Shown here one piece after another: positions 1 through 12,458 of a stretch of DNA of 64,000 bases. Position 1 is the first letter of the stretch, and every line of letters starts with the position of its first letter. The notes under the pieces are model-generated. The model had not been told where the DNA came from. It saw nothing but the letters and a program-made list of their open reading frames with translations, and did not search any database. Position numbers and translations under genes: made by a program. The stretch comes from Cephalotrichum gorgonifer. Its lineage: Eukaryota; Ascomycota; Sordariomycetes; Microascales; Microascaceae. The stretch is taken from assembly GCA_900312665.1 (NCBI GenBank), contig ONZQ02000011.1:449454-513453 (forward strand), in the 5' to 3' direction.

Positions 1-852
1 TGTGTTCTGGCGTGTGCCGCATACGGGGCAACATAATAACACACCGGCTTGCAAAGCTGCATATATACAGATGCACATACCGGTATATTGAGAGGAGAGC
101 GCTGATTTCTGCGGGCCGCTGAGCTGGTCATATTGCTCTCGCTTGCCAGGAATAGCACTCGCCTCGCCATTGTTTGTGAGCCCGCCCCGGGTGGTAATAT
201 AGGGAAGGCTGGAAGGCTGGGATGCTGAAAGGGCTTCTTTGGGAGAGCCGGGATGGTTGACGAGGCAGATACGAGTATGGCCCTCGATCCGACCCCCTCA
301 ACTGCTCTAGGACTACTTAGTGCATTTACATGCAGTATGGATCTGGTTAGAAGGCGGTGTCTGTGGGGAATGGGCCATGGAATGGGCAGGTATGAGAAAG
401 CTGTAACACCCACTCCCCTTTCTAACACCTCTCTAGCCAACGCAAGAGCTCCATCTCCTTGCATTAGCAACCGTATGGCATTAGGGTGACTAGACCTGAC
501 TCGTACCCTCTTGCCCCCTCTTTTGGTAGAGAGTAATGAAGCACTGGGGACTCACCTGAGGCCCATATTAATAGTAGAGAGGTGTTAAGACCCCGCGTGT
601 CCAGATAAGGAAACACTAACACGAATGGGTCCTGGAAGCGGTCTCCGGGGGGGGCTGGTACTAATCGCACTCCCTACCGATCTCTCGTACCTTGGCCTAT
701 AGAGTGAAGCTATCTTTACGAGTACTTACACCTGTGCAGCTTACGGCTTGGTGCTCTCAAAAAATGAGGAGAGTGCACTCGAAGAATGCATAAGCAGGCA
801 GATGACTTCCCCACACCGTTCCTCGATGCACTTACTTGTATTCCCCACTCTC

Positions 853-888
853 CATCACCACCGCCATCACCACCGCCATCACCATTAT
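853..888. repeat. 12-bp tandem repeat, about three copies
   Basis: The unit CATCACCACCGC is present twice exactly and a third time with a degenerate end. It lies in the gene-poor left part of the window and is not in a supported gene. Confidence 0.8.
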
Positions 889-2833
889 CGCGTCCACACG
901 CGTCCTATCACTCGCGCTATAAATGTGCCGCTCTCAACCGCCCCGCGTTGTTAAGCACTCTACTCGTAGTCATGAGATCACCGACTGTCTCCATCTGACA
1001 AGTCTGAGTATATTATATGCTGAGCCAGATTCCCCGCCCGGCCGCCCGCCACCAAACCTCATGACTGACCCCCCCCCCCTTTCCCAAATCGGGGAAGGCG
1101 TCGGCAACTCCTCCGCGGCAACCTGCAGGGCGTGTTTGTTTCGAGTTCTGCGAAACTTGACCAACGATGCCTTGACCATCGAGGGGTGGCAAAATCCGTG
1201 CCGCTTTGAGCTTCCCATAATGTGAAGTCCACCTGCCCTGGATCCTTTTGGGGAAGGAGGGGGGAGAGGGTGAGGTTCTACTTGTTGTACTCGTAGGTAA
1301 CTTGTATATGCCCTCCCCACTTCCTCCTGCCGTCACATGCTCCTGCGCTATTGCAAGATACTGCAGAAGGAGCGAACCAGGTCCGCAAGACCGAGCTGCA
1401 CAGGGCACCAGTAATCCAAGGCAAGCGACCTTCCCTCCTTCCCCCCAGACACAATGCGATACCTGCATGTGGTAGCAACGAAACGTCCGGGCACAGGTTC
1501 CGGGAAAAGAAAAAATACCGCAAGCTCCAAGATCGCAGGATCGTGTAGGCACGCACCATCACACCCCCCCTTCCTTCCCTCCTTGGAAGAGCGGATCTCG
1601 GCGCCGACCCGGAGACTGGAGCCGGAGGCGAGCGCCACCGTCCGAGCGGTGGCGCCTGCCCACTGACCCTCATCCCCCGATACGTATCAAGTACTTTTTC
1701 TTCTCCTTCTCCATGGAAAAGATCCATTGGCGCTCGGACCTTAGTCACGCTGCCTCCACGTGGACGCCCAGCATTTGTGGGCTTACAATGTATATCACAC
1801 TCTCGCGGGCGTTTGTGTGTGGGTGGTCCAAAACGCACGCCCTTCCATCCTTTCTTGTACCTCTTCATACATAACTCTTGTACCAGGAACGAAGGAAACG
1901 CGGCGTAACATGGAACCGACGGCGGGATTCCTTTTTGTCTGCGTGGGCGATGAGATTCGGAGAAGTGTGCTTGGAGGCCAGATGATCGCCCCCCCTTCCA
2001 AAGAAGAAAAAAAACGTGGCATATTAAATTGGGGTATTGCCGCATTAGATAAACTCGCTCTCAGTTCTTGCCAGTACATCCATGTGTATGCTGGGGGGGG
2101 ACTTACTATAATCACAGCATGGGCTCCCAATGTGTGACTTTTGTATCCTCCCCCACTGACCTGACCGCTGGAAACAGAAGATCATCAAGAAAGGCCCCGT
2201 CGGGGGCCGGGATTTGAGGAAATTAATTGGCACACCACAGCGGGCTGAGGCGAGGGAGGGGGCCCTCGAGAGTGCCCGTACGACCACAGGTAGACGCGTC
2301 GATGGGATAGAAATTCAAGAGGCGGCGGCGCATAATTGATGTATGCATGGGTTCTGGGGGTGGAAAGGCATGCATACGAGTCCAGTCCTTTTCAGTCTCG
2401 TATAACACTTCAGTTTTCTCCTCCTCCGATGTCTAATAATAGCCGCTGCACAAGCACGGGCATGGGGACAAACGAAACCTATTGCCTTCTTGTACGACAC
2501 ACGGCATGCAGGCTACAGTACATACATGTACAGGGTGGGCAGCTGGCTCCGCACAAATCAGCCACCAACAGCGAGTCTCCCAGAGTGGGACGACGAAAAA
2601 TCCCATAATATGGAGTACATGATCCTTACTTTCCCACATCGCTAGAGAATCGACTCACCTAATATTGACACCCCTAAACTTGATGTTCCAACTTCGTCAT
2701 CTCGGCCCTCGCTTCCCTCCGTCCGCTATTTCTTTTCTTCCTCGCACAGACCGGCTGTTCATTTCGAGGCGTCACTCGTACGATTGGACAATGTAACCTG
2801 TTGCCCGCAATATTGCTTGGCCCCCGGTTCTCT

Positions 2834-2864
2834 CCACACCCACACACACGCACGCACGCACGCG
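2834..2864. repeat. CA / CGCA microsatellite
   Basis: A short CA-rich run passes into a (CGCA)n run of about three to four units. It is non-coding and likely to vary in length between strains. Confidence 0.75.
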
Positions 2865-5800
2865 ACTTTCCCTCTTACGTATACTACGTACAAGTTTCAT
2901 CGGGAATTTCTTCTTTTTCTTCTTTTTTCATTACTTTAACCGAAGTTTGGTCGGAAGTGGGTGTCCGAGCGGCTGATCGTTGCCTACATCGGTTCTGACA
3001 GATGCAACGTGTGGGCGGGCGGCTCGGGGGGGGTGGGTGGTGGTTTCCAGGATCTTTGCGTTCCCTCCATTTGCCAGGGCAATTGGTACAACGGGTACAT
3101 CGAGTCTGTGTGTGGTGGGTGTTTCAGCGGCTGGCAATTGGTGTGGGTGAGTGCCAAGTTGTAAGGTGGAGGGGTTCGCTCGAAAGGAAAAGCAAGGAAC
3201 TGGACTATGGAGTAGCGTGTACGAGTACTTATGTACCTGTGATGGGTGATGATAATGTCTTGTCATCGCTGACGAAGAAAAAGACCTTATTTCCTTTTTG
3301 TAGCCTTCTTTTCGTGTCGCGTTGTCGCAAGCGAGATGGGCTCCTACAGGTACATCTCTGGACCTTTCTTTGGGGGCGAGTGATGACACCGAGCTCCAAG
3401 CTCGTCCACATACATTAGACGAGCTCTCCTCCCGCCTGTCGTATACCATTATTATCTCTTATTACAAGTATTATCTCTTCCTTCCACGTAGTCGCGGGAT
3501 CTAAGCCATAAAGATAGAAATGAACGAATTGTCGATGCGCAAAAAGAAACTTTAATGGTCGAGAAAAATAATCCTACCAGTCGTCCGAATAAGGTTATTC
3601 AGACCAACCTTGCACAAGAGGCATTTGTGGGACTGACATCTCACACTAGTGCGTGTGGCGCGAAGAAGCTTCCTTCCCCCCCCCTGAAGTTACAGGTCAT
3701 ACGGAGTACATCGGACTGCAAGCACACATGCCGGCACTTGAGCTTCTGACGTGCGCCCAGGGGTTTATTGGGCCAGCGACAAGAGAGAGAAAAACGTGGC
3801 GGGCGCGCGCGCACCGGGTTTGTGCATTTCGGAGTCCGGGTAGTGATATGCACATCGACGAATACGGAGGAAAGGGGTGGGGGGCGCCTTTTCACTAGAC
3901 GTTTCTGGAGCACAACTAAAATAATTCCTTCTGCAGTGCAGTGGAGATCTTTTGCGTCTTCCTTCAGTTCCCCCATGGCCCTGGACTCGCTCAAGATGAG
4001 GGCGTGACAGGAGAACGCTCAGCGGAAGGGTTACGCCAGGCTTTACTTGTATTTCCATACGTTGTAATGAGGTGAATACATCCTAAGCTTGTGGCGGAGC
4101 ACTATGAGGGGATTACGACATACCCAATTTCGTTGCTCGCGCCTGCGTAAATGACTTGTAGCAGTTGTATGAGTACATACTCGTACTTGAGGGAAGGTGA
4201 AGAAAGATGAGGATATTTGAGAAATGCAACGGTATTTTGATTAAGTTGCATCTCATAATGTACTCAGCTCGGGGTTCTTCTTCTTTTTCTTCTTTTACCG
4301 GAATTTGCTGTCTTTCAGCTGGGAGATGAGAGGGAATCTACAAGTACACTCTACTATAAACTACACGGAGTACGAGTACAACTTGGAATCCGTGGCCCCG
4401 GGAGCGAAGGTATTTATGTAATATTACACTTCCCGCAATCACGGCAAACCCCCATTGCGTTACTCAAGTTCCTTGGTAGTACATAGTCTGTTCCCAGTCC
4501 TCCATCTAGATTTCTTACAAACGAAAAGATGGACGTCTGCAAAGAAATCTTCTGGCGCAAGGGGGGCCCATGACGTTGAAGAAGGCTTAACGGCGGTGCC
4601 CGGCAGTCGGGGACAGGTTAAGGCTGAGATTTATGCAGCGAAGCCCGAGCCAGCACCCGGCCCCATCGCCGTTGCTCTGCATGAACGCTACCCAGCACGC
4701 GCCAGGGCCTGGCGCGAGCGTGCATTGGGGGAGCGAACTATTCCGTGCCCAATTCCCCGGTCCCCCGCTCCGGAAGTGGGTCAGTTGTCACCTCCAGATC
4801 CACTTCCTCTTTTTTCCCATCCATTACTGGAATAAAAAGAGAAGAACGAGGGAAAATACGAGCAAGGAAATCTTACGATGAGAGATTTGCGGTGTCCAGG
4901 TGCCGGTTCGAACTGGGGTATACGAAGTAAGATGACGTATTTTTCTTCCACCAGGGCCAAGATTATTGAGCTGGCAGGGGAAGAAAGGACAGGGGAGAGG
5001 AGTGTGATATGATGGAAGCCCGGTAGCGAGGAATGACAATCGAGGCTAGGAGACTAGGGAAGGAGATTAGACGTGCAGATGTTACCCTGCTAGCCAACGA
5101 GCCGCCGTGCTGCCGATAAGGTTGGGGAGGTATGTGGGGGGGACGAGGCAAGATCTGGCTGAGGAAACAATAGTTCCTGGTCAGTGGGTGTGAGTGTGAT
5201 GTTGTCCTGCGAGGTTCGAGTCAGTCGTTCATGTCGCATTATGAGCGGGATGTCACCAGGGGGGTTCGAAAGAAGGTGGGGGGGGAAGGGGGGGCGTAGA
5301 GTATCTTTGGAGATGAAGCTTCGAGATGAGGCCTGGTGGGTGAGGTGCGAGGGAGATGAGGACGTGGAGATAGAAGATTGCGGTAATGTCGGTTGAGAGG
5401 GGCGGGATGTGACGGCGACGGGGACGGAGAACGGGGAACGGGGAACGGAGGAACCAGTACTGATTACGGCACCACGTCCGGGTGTGCCTGCCACTCACAC
5501 CCCCTCCAGCACAAGCGCGACTTTCCATTGACTCCCACCAAGCGACTTCGTTCCCCCGGCAGGCTTCAACGTACATGTATCATCCAATTCAAAGGCTTCT
5601 AATTTACAAGGTGCACGTTGCATCATCGAGACCTCCCAGAGAAAGAAAGGCATACCTTCCCGCCAGAGAGGTTAGGGTCCTCGTAGATATTACATCGAAA
5701 AATTTAGACGAACCTGTAATGTGGCAAGGACCGCTTATTACGAAATATTACTCTGATGCCCGATCTGTCGGGGTCCTCGTGACCTCGCGAGTCAGGTGAG

Positions 5801-8800
5801 ACGAGTACATGTAAAGCTCCCGATATCTTGCTTCTCCGGTATTCCCGTTCAGGAAGCTCAAAATAGATGGGAATGCGGAAAAATGTTACATTACCTTGGG
5901 GAAGAGAGAAACAGTCATTTTTTTTCTATATATGCCGAACTGTTTGTTAGGGGCACCTGACTATCTCGAACGGGGTTCGGAGCGGGAGAAAAATTTAACC
6001 TTGCGAGCCTCAGATGGTTTCTGTATTACCTCTATGTTCGCCCAGTCACTTGGCGAGATGACGATGGATATTCCCTGCCCCGAGCACCCGCCTTGTGACT
6101 ATTACCTATCCCGAACTTCTGTAACACCAGGGCCGTACGATAGGGCGTCTCACTGGATTTACCTGGTACCGCTCCCCCAGCTCTTGCCCGTGAGACGTGC
6201 CCCGGTCTCCCATCCTCTTACCAGTACCAGATTTTGCCCTCCTTCCAGAAAACAGTACACCCGGGATTCCCAAGGGGCAAGTGAGAATCTTTTACCTGGT
6301 ACAGAGGGGAGAAAGAAGCCGTAAGAACGGGTTCACGATGCCCCAGGTAAGGAAGGTAGTAGGGAAAGCCGATGAATCTGGGGGAGTCCCGTGGAGATCC
6401 GTGGTTTGAAGTGCGTGTGCCGAAAACTCTGGGGAAGACCCCCGCCTCTGCCGGATCTGGCCCGTCCTCAGACCGGTATGGTCCTCGTTACAAGAGGAGA
6501 ATGCTATTATAAGCACTTTTACGAGTAGTATAGGGTATTATTACGTTTCTTGTTGTCCTTCTTAAAGAGGATGGGTGCGGGAGAGTGTTGCCTGCCTCTT
6601 CTGGCCCGCCATGCATGTGCCGCATCGAGTTTCCCGGAGAATGGTGAGAGAGAGACACGGCATGAACTCGGGGTCTGTCGGGATGCTAGGACGGAGAATA
6701 TCCGAGCCGTCCTCGGGACTATCTTGGGTTACTTCTTTGCTTGGCATCACCGAGCCGTTTTCCTGGGCACAAGCGGCTGTTGTTATATGGGGTGCTTAGT
6801 GGGAAATGTCCCGGTTGGAGTATGATACGAGAGAAGGCCGTGGGTGTTGGCGGGTCATTAGTTTCCCCCGGGGTGCGTGTATGAACTCGACATCAGATAT
6901 CAAACGGGTCACCAGTCGCGCCTCTGAGGAAGCGGTTTGTCGAGAAGTCTGCCTGTTCCTCCTCCTGGGACGGCAAACAACGAGGAATTGAGAGGACCCC
7001 CGTCCCTCAGTTATCTCGGTTAGGCTCGTATTTCACAAATGAGCTGATGAGATTAGGAAGGTCCCCCAGCCCGCCCCAGCTGAGCCTGCCTCGCGGGAAG
7101 GATTTCTGGAGGATCAAGGGCCGCGCAAACGTCTCGTGGTTTCCCGTGCCGGACTGCAAGTTACTCCGGAGTTGACTAGGGAAGAGTCGTCTGATCGCTT
7201 TGCAGGTGATACACGGGAGCGGACGGCCAGAGAGGGGCGTGTACAGGTATGAAAAAAGAAATATGGGACATCCAGAGCCAAGCATACTCCCTCGTATCTC
7301 ACAAGGTACGGCACAGGTATCACAGACTCTGCCTGACAGGATTCAAGCGGGAGGTGAGAGTGACATGTGCAGCTTCATGTGGGTGCCCGCTCTTCTGACA
7401 CTGTCGTACAACACTCTCTTCTTCGAAGCTGACGGGGGGTGGTGGTGGTGGGCGTACGTGGATCCTTGATCCAGTACGGCATTGTGGTCCCGCTCTACGT
7501 AGCCCGCCCCATATGAATTGCACTCAGGACACGACTGGCACCGTTCCGCGGATGGACAGGAGGGTAGGTCATACAAGTACACACGCTCCACATCTAGGCT
7601 GGGCCGACATACGCAATTAAGGGTCTAAAGGGGGCTCCTTGTACCCTAAGAAGCCGCCTGCAGGGCCAACCAAAGGCAAACGGGCAAAGGAGATAGCATG
7701 ATCTCGGTGTGACCCGGGGAACACCACGGCATCTGGTGTAATCCTGCCTCCTACCTGTCACACCCCCACCCCCCTCCGCCAGGCCGTCCCATTCTGAGAC
7801 CCCGGATGCGTCTTTCCGAGCGACCTAGATCGCACAACCGACATCGGACGAGGGAGAGGGGAGGGGAACCGACCCAGGACACCACCAACACACCCTAAAC
7901 GATAACCCGATCCCGGGGGCGATCAAGTAAATCAGGAACTGAAGATCGTCGACAGCGCAATCTACGTAATGCTAAAAACAGGGTGTGACTACTGACAAGG
8001 AGATGAAACTGCCAGTAGGCGAGGCGGGAAAAGAGAACAGCGGCATAATTTTCTCACGCTTCTCCCATCTCCTTTCTCTTCTTTCGTACTTTCGTGTTTT
8101 CAGCACCCAAGCACCCAAAATAAATTAGTATCAAAAGAAGAAGAAACTCCAGGCGAAAGGTTGTACGAGGTGTCCGTTTGAGTCCAGTCCCGAAAGCCAT
8201 TAACATAACTAACGTAGCCTCGGTCCCTATTGCACCGGCAATTCGGCCCCCTTTCAGAGACGGATCCCAGGGAGGAAGGGCCCTTAACCGCCTGTCTTAT
8301 ACGTTCCACGCGCCCAAAGTTTCCCATGGGTCGGGCTTCAATAAGACCCTTCAGTCAGAGGCCAGGTGGGTCGCAGGCTATATCAGCCATGGACCAGGGC
8401 GGCACATCAGAGCTATGGTTGGTTCCCCGAGGGTCCACGACAGGAAAGAGTGAAGGGCATAGAAGCAAAGTTCGGGTGCCACTAGGGGGGCGAGTAACGA
8501 GTTCAGCCCTAGACCAGGGATAAGGGTTCGTCCCATCGTATAACGTACCACGATGCTTTTTTTTCGTGTCGTCCATGCACGCGCTAGTTCCTCGACCCTT
8601 TTCTAGTACTCAGCCGGTTTTCAACATAACGTGCCCTTGGAGCTGTATGTACTCTATAAGGGACGGTAGTCTTCCTCCCCGTGGGGTCCAAAGGTGGAGG
8701 CACCCAAGGAACTCAATGTACGGACGCCAAGGTCAGCAGCGGCAAGAAGGAAACCCGGTGTTGGATATCGGCCTATTCCCCTGGTGCCGTCCGCAAAACC

Positions 8801-11800
8801 CGCGCCTTCCTGCCGCCTATGATCCCACGGTTGCAAATGACGGCTAGAAATGGGAAGGGGGTGGAGTTTCTGGTTATTGGGATGTGCGGAAAAAACGAAA
8901 GGGAAGATAAAAGAAAAGCCCGGGTCCAGAATGGTGAGAGCCCGAGTCTCCAAGGGCGAAACTCTGGCTCAGGGACTGTTTGTCCCGGCAAGAAGCGAAC
9001 CTTGGTAGAAACGCGGAGACGAGCTGGACGGGAAGGGGGGAGGTGGATTAGGTGGTAGCGAGGGGAGAAAGAGTTAAGCCAAGCTCTTTTCTCCCTGTTG
9101 TCTAAATAACAAAGTCAGCGTGGAGATGGTATTTGACCTTTGATCTGTATTGGCTGGAGCTGGCAACAATTAGCATCATCTTATAGTAGATGGCCGATTG
9201 ATGTCCGTCTCGGATGCCCGTCCCTGACGTTTCACAGGCTTCCTTTTTTCCTTCTTTTCTTCTTCGTCCCTTCTCTCCCTCTGTTTTTTTTCGCTTTATG
9301 ATTTCTCTACCTAAGATACTTCCAAGACGCATGGACGTGCCTGCTTCCCCCCCGCCCACCTATTGGGTGCCTCCTTCCTTGCGCCCTTCTCTTTTTGTTC
9401 TTTCCTTCCTCGGAGGATCTGGAAGGCCTGGCGGAATATTCTTGATTTGCTTCCTGCCTGATGTGCAGGGCGATCTAGAGCTGAACTAGGTCTAGACTGA
9501 AACTTTGCGGCGCCCGGGGCGAGACACCCGGGCCGCAGGTCATCGCGAGAGTTGAGTGGATTTGTACTAAGTACATACCTATACACGTTCATTACACATA
9601 TTTATTGAGTACATGTACCTTTAACTGAGCCCTCTTCTCTGTGTCAGACTTGACATGGTGTAGGTTTCCCTAATTTGGAGCATTGGGAGAGCCACCAGCA
9701 GCTAAATGCGCGATCTAGACGAGCGAGTGCTCGTAGCTGTTCCCTCAACTCCAGGGCGGCGTTGTCCCAGCCGGACGACATGAAAAACAAGCGGGCTCTC
9801 GGATGTTTCCAGTGTCGGGGGCGTTCGTTTGTTTGCATAAGAACCAGAACCAGCCAAGGTTCACTAGGAATTTGGTGGTGTGGAGGAGTACATAATATGC
9901 GAGGTGCAGACCGGGACCGGGGTGGCAGCGAGACCTGGTTACCCGGCCGGGGCCCGGGATGCTGCACGAACTCTCCCACCTTTTCCCACCTCCTTCCTCC
10001 TATTTGTACACCATGGATCCATGACGCCCTGGTCCCCCGCGCTCTCCTCTGAAGGGTACTTTGAAGCAGCCAAGCGAGCTCAAGTAACTGGCCAAAAAGC
10101 CGCTAAACTGCTTTCGCTTGACGTGCATGGCAAGCTTAATCCCCCTCTCTCCGGAGAAAGAGCGACAGCTCTCAATAGAGGTGGAGATCGAAGGAGGAAA
10201 TAAAAAGCTCTCTTTCATGGATAAGCAGCTCTCTCTTGTTCCACAAACGCAGAGCTCCACTCGGGAAATAGCGAAACAAACGAGCGCGGGCGCGCGTGGG
10301 CAATGCATGTGCATGTCCAAACAAGCTCGCGCACGCACAGTCGGTGAGTCTTTTTCCGGCGACGCTTCTCTTTCGCCCAGCTTTGCGGCCGATAGTACAC
10401 TACATAGGGCGGCCTCGCCAAGGCATGGCACGAGGGAAGACGTTGGCCCTGAAGGCTCAGGGCCTTGGATACTTACTACCCCCCCCCCCGGTTCGCGCTT
10501 TCGTAATGCTTAGTCCTCGGAATGCTGCTTCCCTCGCTTCCACGCGAGATGCAGCCACACGGACTCTCATCACCACTGCCCCGACGCACGCGCGCGCCGC
10601 GTCGTTCCTTTCTTTACTTCCCCAATGCTGTTTATTGCCCGGCGTATGTATTAAGGAGGGGGAGTGGGGGGGTGCCAGAGTCACGTTGAAGCCTCGAAGA
10701 GCCTTATTATTCGTTCTCCCCCCCAGTGGCTTGCATGCGTTGCGACATCGAGAGCATATGCGTGTTCCCGAAGCCAAAGACGGGAACCGCCAGCCCAATC
10801 CATCCCGCCCGAGGATTCTAATTTTGTCCTCCGGGGCAAACACCACCACCCGTGAACTCTACTCTCGGCGTGATAATAGAAAGGGCCTAATAATAATGCC
10901 ACCTTTTTCCTCTTGGAAAGCACAGCGACCCCCTCAGTAAGATCTTACTAAGGATGCAAGGGAGGGCAGGCACGGCCGACAGACAACATGCGGGGTGCCA
11001 CAAGGTGTGGTGCCTTAATAATTGGGCATTTTCTCTCCCTCGAAGCTCATCTTCTCCTTGTCATGCGCACATTACGCTTTAGTGGCGCTCACTCTGATCA
11101 AGGAGCGCTTAGAAGTCGATCTGAAGGAGTACGACGTACCTTGCATCTCGGCCACGCGACGAGAGGCATGAGGGCGGAGAGCATGTGCCCCCCCTTCCCA
11201 TTTCGCTAATTCCGGGAGTGAGCTGTTCCACTCCGCACGTCCTCTGACCCCCCCCCCTCCCCCCCCCTTCCTTCTCCAGCCTATGATTTATCCCCTGGAG
11301 ATGATGCGAGTGCCTGAGAGCTTTTATTTGGAGAGTAGCGTATTTCATGCGGAGCGCTCGAGTGTGACCCGGATAGATGCTCCGGGAATCCCTCCAGCTC
11401 GCACTCGGAGGGTTGTTTAATCTGCGACTCCGTTTCTTTCCTCTAATAGGGAATCCTCTCCTCTGGGCGTCATTTCATTTTCTTCTGCTGGCGGCGCCGC
11501 CCGACGGGGTTACGGGAAGGGGGGGTGTGGGTGACGAAACAAGGGAAGCGAAGAAGCGGGAGCGAGTGTGTGTGGGATGTAATGAGTAGTTTCCCAATAT
11601 GCTGACTCGTACAATTCTTTCTCCCGGGCCTTGGGCGGGAAGAAAGTTGGGATGATGGATATTGTTCTCGTTTTGGTCTTCCTGGTTTCAGAGCTGGGCT
11701 TACTAAAATATGATCTGCCCCCCACTTTCTAGGTATGTGCGCGAAAGGCCCGTTGAATGAGGCGAGGCGCCAGAATGGAGATGGGGAGGAATATCACGGC

Positions 11801-12402
11801 CGAGCCGTTGGTTGTTTCCGTCTCGTCCCCTTCTTTCCACACCCAACAATCCCCGTGCCGTGTCAGTTCACATTTTTGCCCACCCTCCTCTGCGCGAGAC
11901 GTAATGGGTGGCTTCAGCTCTTATTGGTGGATAGCGGGAGGGCGGAGCTATGGGGCGTTGCTTCGTCCCTTGAAGAATTGAAGGATTGAGAGGAGCTCAA
12001 AGGAGAGCACAAAGTCATAGTTCCGGTGTTATATCAATCTATTAAACGTGCCGCCCCCTCCCGGGCGCCCCCGGACGGCCCCCAAGGGAAAGTAGTGTGA
12101 TTCCAAATCAAAAATAGGGAAAGGGAAACTCTGGCTACATATGTACTTTCCACAGGCCTCGATGTACATACTTGTACGGACACACGAGCTACTTTGTACG
12201 GAGTAGTGACGGACGTAAATAGAGCGTAGTATTGCGATAGCGCGCTCGAGTTCTGTGTCCAAACGGGAATCTGTCTCTTTGCATGCAATTGAAGTATCGC
12301 ATCAGAAGCAATTGTGTACGGCGCAATTTCGGATCGGCCACGCGCCTCATCTCCCATGATACGGGCTGCATTCGATGAACTGGTCTGTTCCTGGTTCTAT
12401 CG

Positions 12403-12458
12403 CGGGGGTGGGGTGGTGGGTGCTTGGTGCTGAGTGGTGGGTGGGGGGTGGGTGGGTG
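12403..12458 (+). repeat. G-rich block with G-quadruplex potential
   Basis: Two clusters of G runs separated by G2-3 blocks and single T bases occupy this stretch: GGGGGTGGGGTGGTGGG at the left and GGTGGGTGGGGGGTGGGTGGG at the right. The phrase GGTGGGTGCTTGG occurs in both halves, so part of it is an imperfect direct repeat of about 40 bp. It is not in a supported gene. Confidence 0.6.

Noticed and set aside
1278..2045. 255-codon open frame on the - strand
   Set aside because: The translation is rich in Arg, Gly, Pro, Ser and Cys without domain, codon bias or conserved motif; overlapping frames on both strands look the same.
10296..10940. 214-codon open frame on the + strand
   Set aside because: Low-complexity, no family resemblance, and equally long frames overlap it on the other strand.
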